A DNA stretch of 64,000 nucleotides from Thermohalobaculum sp039821125 (GCA_039821125.1 JBCBOR010000016.1:1-64000), one strand, 5' to 3'. Shown: positions 36,358 to 45,867, counted from the first letter of the stretch. Translations and numbers: made by a program. The notes: generated by a model from the letters alone, not told the origin.

Positions 36358-37743
36358 ATGACCGACTACGTCGTAAAGGACATTTCGCTCGCCGAATTCG
36401 GCCGTAAGGAAATCGATATCGCCGAGACCGAAATGCCGGGCCTGATGGCCACGCGTGAGGAATATGGCGAAGCTCAGCCTCTCAAAGGTGCGCGGATAAC
36501 CGGCTCGCTGCACATGACGATCCAGACAGCGGTGCTGATCGAGACGCTAACGGCTCTGGGCGCGGATGTGCGCTGGGCCTCGTGCAATATCTTCTCGACC
36601 CAGGATCATGCGGCGGCGGCAATCGCCGAGGGCGGCGTGCCGGTTTTTGCCGTCAAGGGCCAGACGCTTGAGGAGCACTGGGACTATCTCGACAAGTCGT
36701 TCATGTTCCCGGAAGGCGCGAACCTGATCCTGGACGATGGCGGGGATGCGACGCTCTACGTGCTGCTTGGCGCGCGGGCCGAGGCAGGCGAAGATATTCT
36801 GGCCGTCCCGACCTCGGAAGAGGAAGAGGTGATCAAGGCGCAGATCAAGAAGCGGATGGAGGCGAGCCCGAGCTGGTTCACCAAGACCCGCGACGCGATC
36901 CTGGGTGTGTCGGAGGAGACGACCACCGGGGTTCACCGGCTCTACGAGCTGTCGAAGAACGGCCAGCTTCCCTTCCCGGCGATCAACGTGAACGACTCGG
37001 TCACCAAGTCGAAGTTCGACAACAAGTATGGCTGCAAGGAATCGCTGGTCGACGGTATCCGCCGCGCCACCGACACGATGATGGCTGGCAAGGTCGCAGT
37101 TGTCTGCGGTTATGGCGATGTCGGCAAAGGCTCGGCCGCTTCGCTGCGCGGCGCAGGCGCCCGCGTGAAGGTGACGGAGATCGATCCGATTTGCGCCTTG
37201 CAGGCAGCGATGGACGGCTTCGAAGTCTCGACGCTCGAGGACGAGGTCGCTTCGGCGGATATCTTCATCACCACCACGGGCAACAAGGACGTGATCCGCA
37301 TCGAGCACATGCGCGAGATGAAGGACATGGCGATCGTCGGTAACATCGGCCACTTCGACAACGAGATCCAGGTGGCAGCGCTGAAGAACCACAAGTGGAC
37401 GAACATCAAGGATCAGGTTGATATGATCGAGATGCCGTCGGGCAACCGGATGATCCTGCTGTCCGAGGGACGTCTCCTGAACCTTGGCAACGCAACGGGT
37501 CACCCGTCGTTCGTTATGTCGGCGTCGTTCACCAACCAGACGCTGGCGCAGATCGAGCTCTGGCAGAACGGCGATGCCTACAAGAACGAGGTCTATACCC
37601 TGCCGAAGCATCTCGACGAAAAGGTTGCCCGCCTGCACCTGTCGAAAGTTGGTGCGAAACTGACCGAGCTTGCAAAGGAGCAGGCGGACTACATCGGTGT
37701 CTCGGTCGACGGCCCGTTCAAGCCCGAGCATTACCGCTACTGA
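36358..37743 (+). CDS. ahcY: Adenosylhomocysteinase
   Basis: 461 residues. The product hydrolyses S-adenosylhomocysteine to adenosine and homocysteine, relieving product inhibition of methyltransferases. Signatures include GARITGSLHMTIQTAVLIETL, SCNIFSTQDHAAAA, the NAD-binding GYGDVGKGSAASLRGAGARV and the C-terminal KPEHYRY. The alphaproteobacterial length is normal. The start at 36358 follows GAGGAG. It is separated from the next gene by a REP-like element. Confidence 0.98.
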   Translation: MTDYVVKDISLAEFGRKEIDIAETEMPGLMATREEYGEAQPLKGARITGSLHMTIQTAVLIETLTALGADVRWASCNIFSTQDHAAAAIAEGGVPVFAVKGQTLEEHWDYLDKSFMFPEGANLILDDGGDATLYVLLGARAEAGEDILAVPTSEEEEVIKAQIKKRMEASPSWFTKTRDAILGVSEETTTGVHRLYELSKNGQLPFPAINVNDSVTKSKFDNKYGCKESLVDGIRRATDTMMAGKVAVVCGYGDVGKGSAASLRGAGARVKVTEIDPICALQAAMDGFEVSTLEDEVASADIFITTTGNKDVIRIEHMREMKDMAIVGNIGHFDNEIQVAALKNHKWTNIKDQVDMIEMPSGNRMILLSEGRLLNLGNATGHPSFVMSASFTNQTLAQIELWQNGDAYKNEVYTLPKHLDEKVARLHLSKVGAKLTELAKEQADYIGVSVDGPFKPEHYRY

Positions 37744-37753
37744 CCTGACACGA

Positions 37754-37777
37754 GGGTGCGTCACGGACGCACCCTAC
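37754..37777 (+). repeat. GTAG-footed REP-like hairpin, copy 2
   Basis: Perfect stem of GGGTGCGTC with GACGCACCC around ACG, followed by TAC. It lies 11 bases after the ahcY stop codon, where it could shape the 3' end of the transcript. Confidence 0.9.
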
Positions 37778-37863
37778 ACCGCGCTGCGCAGGATAATCTG
37801 TGCAGCGCGTTTTCCGGCACCCGGTCGCGCCCCATATCGGCGCAGTAACCGAGGGGAGACCGG

Positions 37864-38544
37864 ATGCGACTGATCGCGGCGATCGTGTGTGCGGGCCTGA
37901 TGATCCTCAGGCCCGAGGACCTGCCATGGGACTATCGCCCGTGGACACCGCTCGATCTCGACGCTGCGCCGAATGTCGTCTGGCGCACCAAGGTCAGGGC
38001 CATGGGCTATGACACCGATATGTGCCGGACGGCGCTGGCGCAGAGCCCGGCACGGGCCGAGGCGATGAGCGACCGCGAGCATTCCGATGTCTGCCATATC
38101 CGCGACAGGGTCCGATTGACCGGGTTGTCCCGCGCGCGGCTGGCGCCGGTCGAGACGCGCTGCGAGATCGCCGCGCGCCTCTACCTCTGGGACCGTCTGT
38201 CGGTCCAGCCGGCGGCAGAGCGGCATCTCGGGACCCGGGTTACCGGGATCTATCATTTCTCCAGCTATTCATGCCGCCAGATGCGCACAAGCCGCGGCAC
38301 CTCGTTCCGGATGAGCCAGCACGCAACAGCGAATGCGATCGACATCTCGGGCTTTCGTCTGGCGGATGGGCGATCGATCACCTTGCTACGCGACTGGGAT
38401 GGCGATGCCGCGAAAGCCGCCTTCCTGCGCGAGGTCCGCGATGGCCTGTGCGATTGGTTCAACATCACCCTCAGCCCGGACTACAACCGCCTGCACGCCG
38501 ATCATTTCCACGCGGACATGGGACCCTTCCTGACATGCCGTTGA
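37864..38544 (+). CDS. Extensin-family (peptidase-like) exported protein
   Basis: 226 residues. A short hydrophobic N-terminus (MRLIAAIVCAGLMIL) suggests export. The C-terminal domain carries FSSYSCRQ, then SQHATANAIDISGFRL and a final HADHFHADMGP, a zinc-site pattern (H...D...H) shared with D-Ala-D-Ala carboxypeptidases and the extensin-like C-terminal domain. A role in peptidoglycan trimming is plausible. It overlaps the GNAT gene by ten bases. Confidence 0.82.
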   Translation: MRLIAAIVCAGLMILRPEDLPWDYRPWTPLDLDAAPNVVWRTKVRAMGYDTDMCRTALAQSPARAEAMSDREHSDVCHIRDRVRLTGLSRARLAPVETRCEIAARLYLWDRLSVQPAAERHLGTRVTGIYHFSSYSCRQMRTSRGTSFRMSQHATANAIDISGFRLADGRSITLLRDWDGDAAKAAFLREVRDGLCDWFNITLSPDYNRLHADHFHADMGPFLTCR

Positions 38545-39032
38545 CCAAGTCCGAGCCCATCACCTTTCAAGAGATCTTGTACGATGATCTCGGCGCGTTC
38601 TGCGCCTTGGAGGTTGCGCCGCAACAACAGGGCCTTGTCACACCCAACGTCATGACCATGGCAGAAGCGCCGTATGAAGCAGGCGCGCTGGTCCGCGGGA
38701 TCTGGTTGGGAGATCGGCCTGCCGGTCTGATCGCAATGCTCCGCCCCACCGCCTATCCCGAAGATCAGGACATCACGATCCGGCGCGATGCGGCCTATCT
38801 CTGGCGCCTGATGGTCGACCACAAGTTCCAGGGGCAGGGTCTTGGAAACGCCGCGGTGAACGAGGCCCGCCGCACTGCAGCCGCTTGGGGATATCGCGGG
38901 ATAACCCTGACGGCGGGCGAGGGCCCGCACTCGGCCATCCCGTTCTATCAGCGCTGCGGGTTTGTCCTTACAGGCCGGCGTCTATGGGACGACGCGGGCG
39001 AACAGGAGATGGTGCTGTGGTTTGACGGCTGA
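38535..39032 (+). CDS. GNAT-family N-acetyltransferase
   Basis: 165 residues. The acetyl-CoA binding motif A is in YLWRLMVDHKFQGQGLGNAAVNEA (Q-x-x-G-x-G/A), followed by the later GITLTAGEGPHSAIPFYQRCGF segment (motif B). The substrate is unknown. The gene starts within the end of the extensin-family gene and so is probably co-transcribed with it. It ends at the stop codon of the convergent methyltransferase gene. Confidence 0.85.
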   Translation: MPLTKSEPITFQEILYDDLGAFCALEVAPQQQGLVTPNVMTMAEAPYEAGALVRGIWLGDRPAGLIAMLRPTAYPEDQDITIRRDAAYLWRLMVDHKFQGQGLGNAAVNEARRTAAAWGYRGITLTAGEGPHSAIPFYQRCGFVLTGRRLWDDAGEQEMVLWFDG

Positions 39033-39659
39033 TCAAACCCTTCGAAAGATCGCCATCAGGCCCTGATCATCGGCATGATCGTGCGCGGCACCTTCATAGT
39101 ACTGAAACCGCTTGAACCCAACCGGGGTGATCGCCTGATCCGCCACAAGACCGGCGAAGGCCGAACCGAAGCCTGCTCCGTCGAACACCCCGGCGTTGAT
39201 CGCCATCACAAACACCGCGCCGGGCCTGGCGATGCGCATCAACTCGGGCAGGCAGACCGGCCCGACATGGCCATGCGTAAAGGTGCCTGCCGAGACGAAC
39301 CCGCCATAGGCCGCATCGGCGATCTCAAGAGGCGCGGTCAGATCGGCACAGATCCGCGCACGATAGAGTCCCTTGGCCCCGGCGGCATCCAGCATCTCCT
39401 GGCTGATGTCGATCCCGTCCACGACCAGATCGCCCAGCGCCTCAGCCACAAGGCCGGTGCCAGCGCCGATGTCCAGCACTGGCTCGGCGCGCGGCCCGGC
39501 CTCGGCCAGAAACGCCAGCGCCACCTCACGGGGTGCGACGTAGCCATGAGCGGTAGCGAAGCTGTTGTCATAGGTCTCGGCCCAGCCTCGATAGAGCGCA
39601 ACAGAGTCCTCAGGTGTCTCCAGTGCGTAGGCTCCGTCGAGGCTCTCGTCGGCGGCCAT
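39033..39659 (-). CDS. Class I SAM-dependent methyltransferase
   Basis: 208 residues. SAM-binding motif I is VLDIGAGTGLVAEAL, the following acidic loop is GIDISQEML, and the later ADAAYGGFVSAGTFTHGHV belongs to the same fold. The target is unknown. The start at 39659 follows the stop of the DUF1330 gene by four bases, so the two genes are probably one transcript. Confidence 0.88.
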   Translation of the reverse strand: MAADESLDGAYALETPEDSVALYRGWAETYDNSFATAHGYVAPREVALAFLAEAGPRAEPVLDIGAGTGLVAEALGDLVVDGIDISQEMLDAAGAKGLYRARICADLTAPLEIADAAYGGFVSAGTFTHGHVGPVCLPELMRIARPGAVFVMAINAGVFDGAGFGSAFAGLVADQAITPVGFKRFQYYEGAAHDHADDQGLMAIFRRV

Positions 39660-39663
39660 CGGG

Positions 39664-39957
39664 CTAGCCCTCGACCCCGTCAACCATGATCAGCGTCCCG
39701 GTCGAGGCGGCGAGCCGGATATTCAGGATCTCCTGATATTCGGGTGAGTTGTACCACCCCTCGGCCGTGGCCCGGTCGGGGAACTTGCCGACCACATGGC
39801 GCTCGTGCGGCATCTCGCCTTCGACAACGGTCGTATGACCACCGCGGATCAGATACTCGCCGCCCCATTTCTCGATGGTCGCGGGGACCTGACGGCCATA
39901 CTCGGCGAATTTCTCAGGGTCGTGCACCGTGATGTGGACGATTGTGTAACAGGGCAT
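39664..39957 (-). CDS. DUF1330 domain protein
   Basis: 97 residues. The sequence MPCYTIVHITVHDPEKFAEYGRQ is the characteristic N-terminus of DUF1330, a dimeric alpha-beta barrel-like fold. GDP motifs are replaced by HVVGKFPDRATAEGWYNSPEYQEI, also typical. An AAGGAGG ribosome binding site precedes the start. The function is unknown; some family members are monooxygenase-like. Confidence 0.88.
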   Translation of the reverse strand: MPCYTIVHITVHDPEKFAEYGRQVPATIEKWGGEYLIRGGHTTVVEGEMPHERHVVGKFPDRATAEGWYNSPEYQEILNIRLAASTGTLIMVDGVEG

Positions 39958-40047
39958 CGGGTCCTCCTTGGCGGTTTTGTTCTTCAGGGCGACTGTGCCA
40001 AGCTGACCTTCGGTTGTCGATGGCGTCGGTGTATGAGAGGAGAGGCC

Positions 40048-40452
40048 ATGCGCATCTTGGAGACCGCGCTTTATGCCGAGGATCTGGACGCTGCGGCGAC
40101 GTTCTACGAAGAGACCCTTGGGCTCGAGCGGCGTGTGGATGTGCCGGGGCGCCACGTCTTCTTCTCGGTGGAGGGCGGTGTCCTGTTGCTGTTCAACCCC
40201 AATGCCACGACCGCTCCCCCACGCGATCCGCGTATGCCGGTGCCCCCGCACGGGGTAACCGGCGAGGGTCACGTCTGTTTCGCAGCCAGCGCGGATGAGA
40301 TCGAGGCATGGACCGCCAAGCTGACCGCAGCAGGGATCGAGATCGAAGCGGATTTCGAGTGGCCACAGGGCGGGCGGTCGATCTATTTTCGCGATCCCGC
40401 GGGAAACTCGATCGAGTTCGCCGAGCCTCGGATCTGGGGGCTCACATCCTGA
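40048..40452 (+). CDS. VOC-superfamily (glyoxalase/bleomycin resistance-type) protein
   Basis: 134 residues. Two beta-alpha-beta modules are present: LETALYAEDLDAAATFYEETLGL in the N-terminal half and HVCFAASADEIEAWTAKLTAAG in the C-terminal half, with metal-ligand candidates His at the second module and Glu in NSIEFAEP. A GAGGAG sequence lies just before the ATG at 40048. Substrate unknown. Confidence 0.85.
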   Translation: MRILETALYAEDLDAAATFYEETLGLERRVDVPGRHVFFSVEGGVLLLFNPNATTAPPRDPRMPVPPHGVTGEGHVCFAASADEIEAWTAKLTAAGIEIEADFEWPQGGRSIYFRDPAGNSIEFAEPRIWGLTS

Positions 40453-40466
40453 GGAGGAAAGCAGCT

Positions 40467-41126
40467 ATGGTGCACGCGCTTGCACGGGTTCTTCTGACGT
40501 GCACGGTCCTGCTGGGCGCTGTGTCTCACGAGCACGCGAATGCCGACAGCACGCCGCTGACGCCCGCTGCCCTCGGCGATCCGCAACAGGTGATCCCTTA
40601 TATCATCGACCGCGATTTTGCCAAACGATACGTCCAGCTCGAATTGCCCGCGTTCTCGATCGATCTACCGATCTGGCGGGAGGTCAGGCCGGTCCTTGTG
40701 ATCCGGTTCGGGCAGGGATTTGAGTTTCAGTTCCGTGGCCCGGACGATGAGATCCTCGAGATCCTGCACTTCTACGAGGTCGATATTGATCCCGGTCCGG
40801 CCGACGCGCGCTTTGAGGTTCTGGAGCGCTTCCTGATGCGCGGCGACACGCCGACAGCCGCATGGCGCGGCGAGAATGTCGAGGTGCATCAGATCAGGCG
40901 ATGGATGGACGGGGAGGTGCCGGTCCTCGACATTACGGCCAGCTATGACGAACCCGAGCTTGGCCAAACACTTCTTCTGACACGCGGTTATCCGCACCCG
41001 GTGCAGCGGCGCGGTGTTCGGATCATCTCACGCATTCCCGTCGCCGGGCGCGACATTGCCAATCCCGACGATCTTGCCGATACCTTTTCCGCGAAGGTTG
41101 TAAAAAGCCTCAGATTCGTGCCCTAG
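40467..41126 (+). CDS. Exported protein of unknown function
   Basis: 219 residues. A signal peptide (MVHALARVLLTCTVLLGAVSHEHANA) precedes a beta-rich mature part with many Asp and Glu residues. I recognise no family. GAGGAGG precedes the start, and the gene begins 14 bases after the VOC gene, suggesting co-transcription. Confidence 0.75.
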   Translation: MVHALARVLLTCTVLLGAVSHEHANADSTPLTPAALGDPQQVIPYIIDRDFAKRYVQLELPAFSIDLPIWREVRPVLVIRFGQGFEFQFRGPDDEILEILHFYEVDIDPGPADARFEVLERFLMRGDTPTAAWRGENVEVHQIRRWMDGEVPVLDITASYDEPELGQTLLLTRGYPHPVQRRGVRIISRIPVAGRDIANPDDLADTFSAKVVKSLRFVP

Positions 41127-41237
41127 CGCATCCGGCTGGTGAAAAAGACTTCCACGGGGCTGATTTCTTCGTTTGATCCGCGACGATACACAGCGTAGCA
41201 GGCAGGTCGATCCAAGACCGAGTTGCGGGAGAAGACC

Positions 41238-43367
41238 ATGGGGCGTGTCAAGAAGTCAGGGTTGCAGGTTGCCGAGGATCTGGCGGCGTTCATCGACGAT
41301 CAGGCATTGCCGGGCACGGGCGTCGATTCAGCGGTGTTCTGGGCCGGATTGAGCGATCTGATCGATGATTTCGGGCCGCGCAACCGCGCACTGCTTGCGC
41401 GCCGCGCCGAGTTGCAAGCCGCGATCAGTGCCTGGCACAAAGCGAACCCGGGGCGCCCCGATCCCACCGCCTACAAAGCGATGCTGGAGGAGATTGGCTA
41501 CCTCGTACCGGAGGGGCCGGATTTCCAGGCCGAAACCGAGAATGTCGATCCCGAGATCGCGTCGATCCCCGGGCCGCAACTGGTCGTGCCGATCACCAAC
41601 GCGCGCTATGCGCTGAACGCCGCGAACGCGCGGTGGGGGTCGCTCTATGATGCGCTCTACGGCACCGACGCCATGGGCGATGCGCCGACGGGCGGGGGAT
41701 ACAATCCCGAGCGCGGAGCCCGCGTCATCGACTGGGCCAAGGGGTTCCTCGACAAGGCCGCTCCACTGGCCGAAGGGTCATGGGCCGATGTGGATGCACT
41801 GGCGATTTCCGGCGGCGATATCGTTGGCATCGGTCGCCTCGCCGATCCGTCACAACTGGTCGGCTATCGCGGCACGCCAGATGCGCCGACGGCCATCCTG
41901 CTTCGCCACAATCAGCTGCATATCGAGCTGCAGATCGACCGGAACCACCCGATTGGCAGTGCAGATCCTGCCGGTATCTCCGACATGCTGCTGGAATCGG
42001 CGATCACCACGATCATCGATCTCGAGGATTCGATTGCCGCCGTCGATGCCGAGGACAAGATTCTCGCCTATGGCAACTGGCTCGGCCTGATGACGGGCGA
42101 TCTGGCCGACACGTTCGAGAAAGGCGGCAAGACCGTCACTCGGGCCCTGAACCCGGATCGCGACTACACCACGCCCGACGGCGAGCCGCTGTCGCTCAAG
42201 GGCCGCTCGATGCTGCTGGTGCGCAATGTCGGCCACCTGATGACCAACCCCGCAATCCTGGATCGTGACGGGGCCGAGGCAGGCGAAGGCCTGATGGATG
42301 CGCTCATCTCCGTCCTATGCGCCATGCATGACCTGAAACGCCCGTCGGGCAACTCGGTTCATGGCTCGGTTTACGTGGTCAAACCCAAGATGCACGGGCC
42401 GGAAGAAGTCGCCTTCACCTGCGAGATCTTCGACAAGGTCGAGGCGGTGCTCGGCCTGCCGCAGAACACCGTCAAGATCGGCATCATGGACGAGGAGCGG
42501 CGCACCACCGTCAACCTCAAGGAATGCATCCGGGCCGCCAAGGCGCGGGTCTGCTTCATCAACACCGGGTTCCTCGACCGCACGGGCGACGAGATCCACA
42601 CCTCGATGGAGGCCGGTCCCATGATCCGCAAGGCCGACATGAAAGCCGAGCGCTGGATCGCCGCCTACGAGGATTGGAACGTCGATGTGGGGCTGGCCTG
42701 CGGCCTGACCGGGCGGGCGCAGATCGGCAAAGGCATGTGGGCGATGCCCGACCTGATGAACGCGATGCTGAGCCAGAAGATCGGCCACCCGAAGGCCGGG
42801 GCCAACTGCGCATGGGTCCCCTCGCCCACCGCGGCGACCCTGCATGCAACGCACTACCACGAGGTCGACGTGCTGGCCGGGCAGTCTGCGCTAAAGGCCG
42901 CAGGGCCGCGTGCGTCGCTGGATGATATCCTCGCGATCCCGCTATCCGATGGAGCGAACTGGGCGCCCGAAGAGATCTCGGCCGAGATCCGCAACAATGC
43001 CCAGGGCATCCTCGGCTATGTCGTACGATGGGTCGATGCGGGGGTTGGATGTTCGAAAGTGCCGGATATCAATGACATAGGCCTGATGGAGGACCGCGCA
43101 ACCTGCCGGATCTCATCGCAGCATCTGGCGAACTGGTTGCACCACGGCGTTGTCAGCCGTGACGAGGTGATGGAGGCAATGCGCGAGATGGCCACGGTGG
43201 TCGACCGCCAGAACATTGGCGATCCGACCTATCTGCCGATGGCGCCGGACTTCGATGGCGTCGCGTTCAAGGCGGCCTGCGATCTGGTCTTTGAAGGAAC
43301 AGCGCAGCCCTCGGGTTACACCGAACCTGTTCTGCACCGCCGTCGCCTCGAGAAAAAAGCGTCGTAG
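41238..43367 (+). CDS. glcB: Malate synthase G
   Basis: About 709 residues, the length of the G isoform. Acetyl-CoA and glyoxylate are joined to give malate. The sequence has DAPTAILLRHNQLHIELQID, the catalytic segment TTIIDLEDSIAAVDAEDK, SVYVVKPKMHGPEEVAFT and IGIMDEERRTTVNLKECI, all typical of malate synthase G. The start MGRVKKSG at 41238 is preferred over upstream codons. GlcG follows directly, which indicates glycolate/glyoxylate use. Confidence 0.97.
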   Translation: MGRVKKSGLQVAEDLAAFIDDQALPGTGVDSAVFWAGLSDLIDDFGPRNRALLARRAELQAAISAWHKANPGRPDPTAYKAMLEEIGYLVPEGPDFQAETENVDPEIASIPGPQLVVPITNARYALNAANARWGSLYDALYGTDAMGDAPTGGGYNPERGARVIDWAKGFLDKAAPLAEGSWADVDALAISGGDIVGIGRLADPSQLVGYRGTPDAPTAILLRHNQLHIELQIDRNHPIGSADPAGISDMLLESAITTIIDLEDSIAAVDAEDKILAYGNWLGLMTGDLADTFEKGGKTVTRALNPDRDYTTPDGEPLSLKGRSMLLVRNVGHLMTNPAILDRDGAEAGEGLMDALISVLCAMHDLKRPSGNSVHGSVYVVKPKMHGPEEVAFTCEIFDKVEAVLGLPQNTVKIGIMDEERRTTVNLKECIRAAKARVCFINTGFLDRTGDEIHTSMEAGPMIRKADMKAERWIAAYEDWNVDVGLACGLTGRAQIGKGMWAMPDLMNAMLSQKIGHPKAGANCAWVPSPTAATLHATHYHEVDVLAGQSALKAAGPRASLDDILAIPLSDGANWAPEEISAEIRNNAQGILGYVVRWVDAGVGCSKVPDINDIGLMEDRATCRISSQHLANWLHHGVVSRDEVMEAMREMATVVDRQNIGDPTYLPMAPDFDGVAFKAACDLVFEGTAQPSGYTEPVLHRRRLEKKAS

Positions 43368-43396
43368 ATAAATCCAGGCAACAGAGGAGGCCGGAC

Positions 43397-43828
43397 ATGG
43401 CCGAGATCACGCTTTCCAAGGCACGCCGCATCATCAAGGCAGCGCTGGAGAAAGGCCGAACGGAAGAGATGAAACCGCTCGCGGTCGTCGTGCTGGACGC
43501 GGGCGGGCACGTGAAAGCCTTCGAGCGCGAGGACGGAGCCTCCGCCTATCGCTTCCGCATCGCCCACGGCAAGGCGCACGGTGCGGTCGGGATGGGCATG
43601 GGCTCACGCGCGCTTTTCAACCGGGCCGAGCAGCAGAGCTACTTCGTCCTTGCCGTGAACGGTCTCGACGACACGGCCATGGTGCCGGTACCAGGCGGCG
43701 TGCTGGTCCGCGGCAAGAAAGGCGAACTTCTGGGCGCGGTCGGGATCTCCGGCGACAACTCGGACAATGACGAGCTGTGTGCCGTCACTGGGATCGAAGC
43801 GGCAGGCTTCACGGCAGAGACCGGCTGA
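43397..43828 (+). CDS. GlcG/HbpS-family protein
   Basis: 143 residues with the GlcG fold: EITLSKARRIIKAALEKGR at the start, AVVVLDAGGHVKAFEREDGA in the first half, and GGVLVRGKKGELLGAVGISG with a final DELCAVTGIEAAGF. HbpS-type proteins bind haem or cobalamin; GlcG proteins accompany glycolate oxidase and malate synthase genes. It follows glcB by 29 bases and probably belongs to its operon. A paired REP-like element lies after it. Confidence 0.9.
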   Translation: MAEITLSKARRIIKAALEKGRTEEMKPLAVVVLDAGGHVKAFEREDGASAYRFRIAHGKAHGAVGMGMGSRALFNRAEQQSYFVLAVNGLDDTAMVPVPGGVLVRGKKGELLGAVGISGDNSDNDELCAVTGIEAAGFTAETG

Positions 43829-43848
43829 CCGCGACCTTCCATCCACAA

Positions 43849-43872
43849 GGGTGCGTCACGGACGCACCCTAC
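43849..43872 (+). repeat. GTAG-footed REP-like hairpin, copy 3
   Basis: Perfect copy of the element (arms GGGTGCGTC and GACGCACCC around ACG, then TAC). It forms a head-to-head pair with copy 4, both in the convergent gap between the GlcG and redoxin genes. Confidence 0.9.
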
Positions 43873-43892
43873 GGGGTGTTGCGCGGCGCGGC

Positions 43893-43915
43893 GTAGGGTG
43901 CGTCCGTGACGCACC
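43893..43915 (-). repeat. GTAG-footed REP-like hairpin, copy 4
   Basis: Inverted relative to copy 3, so the two form a 23-base perfect inverted repeat with a 20-base spacer (67 bases in all). The GTAG feet face each other across the spacer. Paired REPs of this kind are described as BIME-like units. It could also act as a bidirectional terminator between convergent genes. Confidence 0.9.
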
Positions 43916-43926
43916 GCCGGTTCTGG

Positions 43927-44451
43927 TCAGGCCGCTTTCGTCAGGTCCCCGCGCGAGGGGTAATTGTTCTCGACGACGAACTTCAACCCGCCAAGCAGCT
44001 TGCCGAAGTCCGGCCGGGTGAAGGGCGCGCTCTGAGTCTGGGCGAAGAACACAACGCCCTCCGCGTCGATCACGAAAAGCCCGGGCTCCGAGAACAGCTC
44101 AGGTTCGGCCGTGCCAGGCCGTCCGGACGAGATATAGAGATCCCAGGCCCGGGCCGTCGCCTCGTCCATCTCATAGCCTATGCGCAGCTTTTCGGTAGTA
44201 ATTTCGGCATGCGTGTCACGGGCGCGCTCTTCGCCGTCCATCGAGACGGCGATCACCTCGATGCCCTGCGCACCAGCCTGATCGAGCAGCTCTTCGATCT
44301 CTTTCATATAGGTCTTGCAGATCGGGCAATGCTTGCCGCGGTAGAAGACGACGATGGTGAAGGCCTCGGGCTTGCTGTCGGCAAGCGACCAGGTACCACC
44401 CGACAGAACCGGCACTGTCAGGGCAGGAGCTTTGGAACGGGGAAGGGGCAT
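43927..44451 (-). CDS. AhpC/TSA-family (redoxin) thioredoxin-fold protein
   Basis: About 174 residues. A thioredoxin-like fold with a redox pair in FYRGKHCPICKTYMKEI (Cys-x-x-Cys). The remainder (GIEVIAVSMDGEERARDTHAEITTEKL, LFVIDAEGVVFF) matches peroxiredoxin-like proteins. The CPIC motif differs from the TPxC motif of typical peroxiredoxins, so peroxidase activity is uncertain. I chose the start MPLPRSK at 44451; an upstream ATG at 44499 lacks support. Confidence 0.82.
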   Translation of the reverse strand: MPLPRSKAPALTVPVLSGGTWSLADSKPEAFTIVVFYRGKHCPICKTYMKEIEELLDQAGAQGIEVIAVSMDGEERARDTHAEITTEKLRIGYEMDEATARAWDLYISSGRPGTAEPELFSEPGLFVIDAEGVVFFAQTQSAPFTRPDFGKLLGGLKFVVENNYPSRGDLTKAA

Positions 44452-44663
44452 GGGAACCTCGGGTTGCAGTGGGCGCGGGCATGTCGCCGCCAGCCCCACC
44501 TAGGCAAACGATGGAACGGATGAAAGAGCACACATCTCTCGCGCGACGTGCTTTCACACGAGTGTGATGCCACCAGCACCACGATGGGGCGCCGCGCACG
44601 GGTGGGTGGGCACTTGACCCGCTGGCGCCCAGCGCGGCGGTGACAGGGGTGTGCGCGGCGCTC

Positions 44664-45785
44664 CTAGCGGCCCGCGAACAAGCGTCGGGCAATCACCTCG
44701 TTCTGGATCTCGGTCGCCCCATCCATGTACTGTGTCATCTTGGCGGCGGCGAAATGCCGAGCAACGGGAAAATCCTGCCGGAACCCGTTTGCACCCATGG
44801 CCTGCATGCACGCGCCCAGACCCTTCAGGACCACCCGCGTCGTAAACTTCTTGGCATGCGCCGCCAGGTCCGGCATCTGCGCATCCCCCGCCTCGAAAGT
44901 TGCGAGAGCCTTGTCGATCAGCGCATTGGCCGCTGCCAGGTCCGTCGCCACGTCCGCCAGCATCCAGCGAAGTCCCTGTTTCTCGGAGAGCGGTGCACCG
45001 AACGCGGTTCGCTTTGCGGTATAGTCAACCGCCGCCGCCAATCCATCTGCCAGCATGGCGGCACACATGCGCGAGAGCACGATCCGGGCGATGTCGATGG
45101 CAAAGAGCGCCTTCTTGAAGGCCTCGCCCGGCGGATAGAACAACTGCTCAGCGCTGAGCGTGACATTGTCGAACCGGATGTCCGAGACACCCATCGCGTG
45201 ACCGGACAGCATGTGATAGGGCGCGCCGCGCACAACGCCCGGCTGATCCGCCCGCACCAGAAAGGCCGCGATGCCGCGGGCACCCGCGCCCTCCTCGGTT
45301 TGCGCGTAGACCGACAACACATCCGCATCGGTGCCGTTCGTGATCCACGCCTTGGTGCCGTTCAGCACCCAGCCGTCCCCGTCGGGTCGCGCCAGTGTCC
45401 TGAGCGCCGCCGCGTCCGATCCGGCCTCCGGTTCCGTCAAAAGAAACGCGCCCAGCGCCTCGCCCCGGATCATTGGACCGATGAACGCGGCGCGCTGCGC
45501 CTCGGATCCGTTGGCCGCGATCCCTCCGGCCAGATTGTTGTGGCAGACCAGCGAGAACGCAAACCCGAGATCCGCAGCCGACAATGTTGCCATCACATCG
45601 GCCATGCCCGAGATGGTCAGCCCGGAACCGCCCTGCTCCGCAGGCACCAGCAGCCCGCCAAGCCCCGCTTGCGCCGCTGCGGAAAACGCATCCCGCGGAT
45701 AGCGCCGCGTCGCCTCCCACCCTTGGGCATTCTCACGCATGATGCCGGACGCAAACCCTCGCGCCCGGCTCAACACATCCGCCAT
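44664..45785 (-). CDS. Acyl-CoA dehydrogenase
   Basis: 373 residues. Typical segments include LGAFLLTEPEAGSDAAALRT (FAD-binding), VLNGTKAWITNGTDADV and the C-terminal GANGFRQDFPVARHFAAAKMTQYMDGATEIQNEVIARRL, containing the C-terminal region next to the catalytic base. The protein lacks a long N-terminal extension. Substrate chain length cannot be assigned. No other beta-oxidation genes are adjacent. Confidence 0.93.
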   Translation of the reverse strand: MADVLSRARGFASGIMRENAQGWEATRRYPRDAFSAAAQAGLGGLLVPAEQGGSGLTISGMADVMATLSAADLGFAFSLVCHNNLAGGIAANGSEAQRAAFIGPMIRGEALGAFLLTEPEAGSDAAALRTLARPDGDGWVLNGTKAWITNGTDADVLSVYAQTEEGAGARGIAAFLVRADQPGVVRGAPYHMLSGHAMGVSDIRFDNVTLSAEQLFYPPGEAFKKALFAIDIARIVLSRMCAAMLADGLAAAVDYTAKRTAFGAPLSEKQGLRWMLADVATDLAAANALIDKALATFEAGDAQMPDLAAHAKKFTTRVVLKGLGACMQAMGANGFRQDFPVARHFAAAKMTQYMDGATEIQNEVIARRLFAGR

Positions 45786-45867
45786 ATCGAAATCCGTTCC
45801 TGAACCTGTTCCCGGGACAAGGTCGCGGAAATCGAATGATCCCGCAACCCGCCCTCTGGAACGGGGC

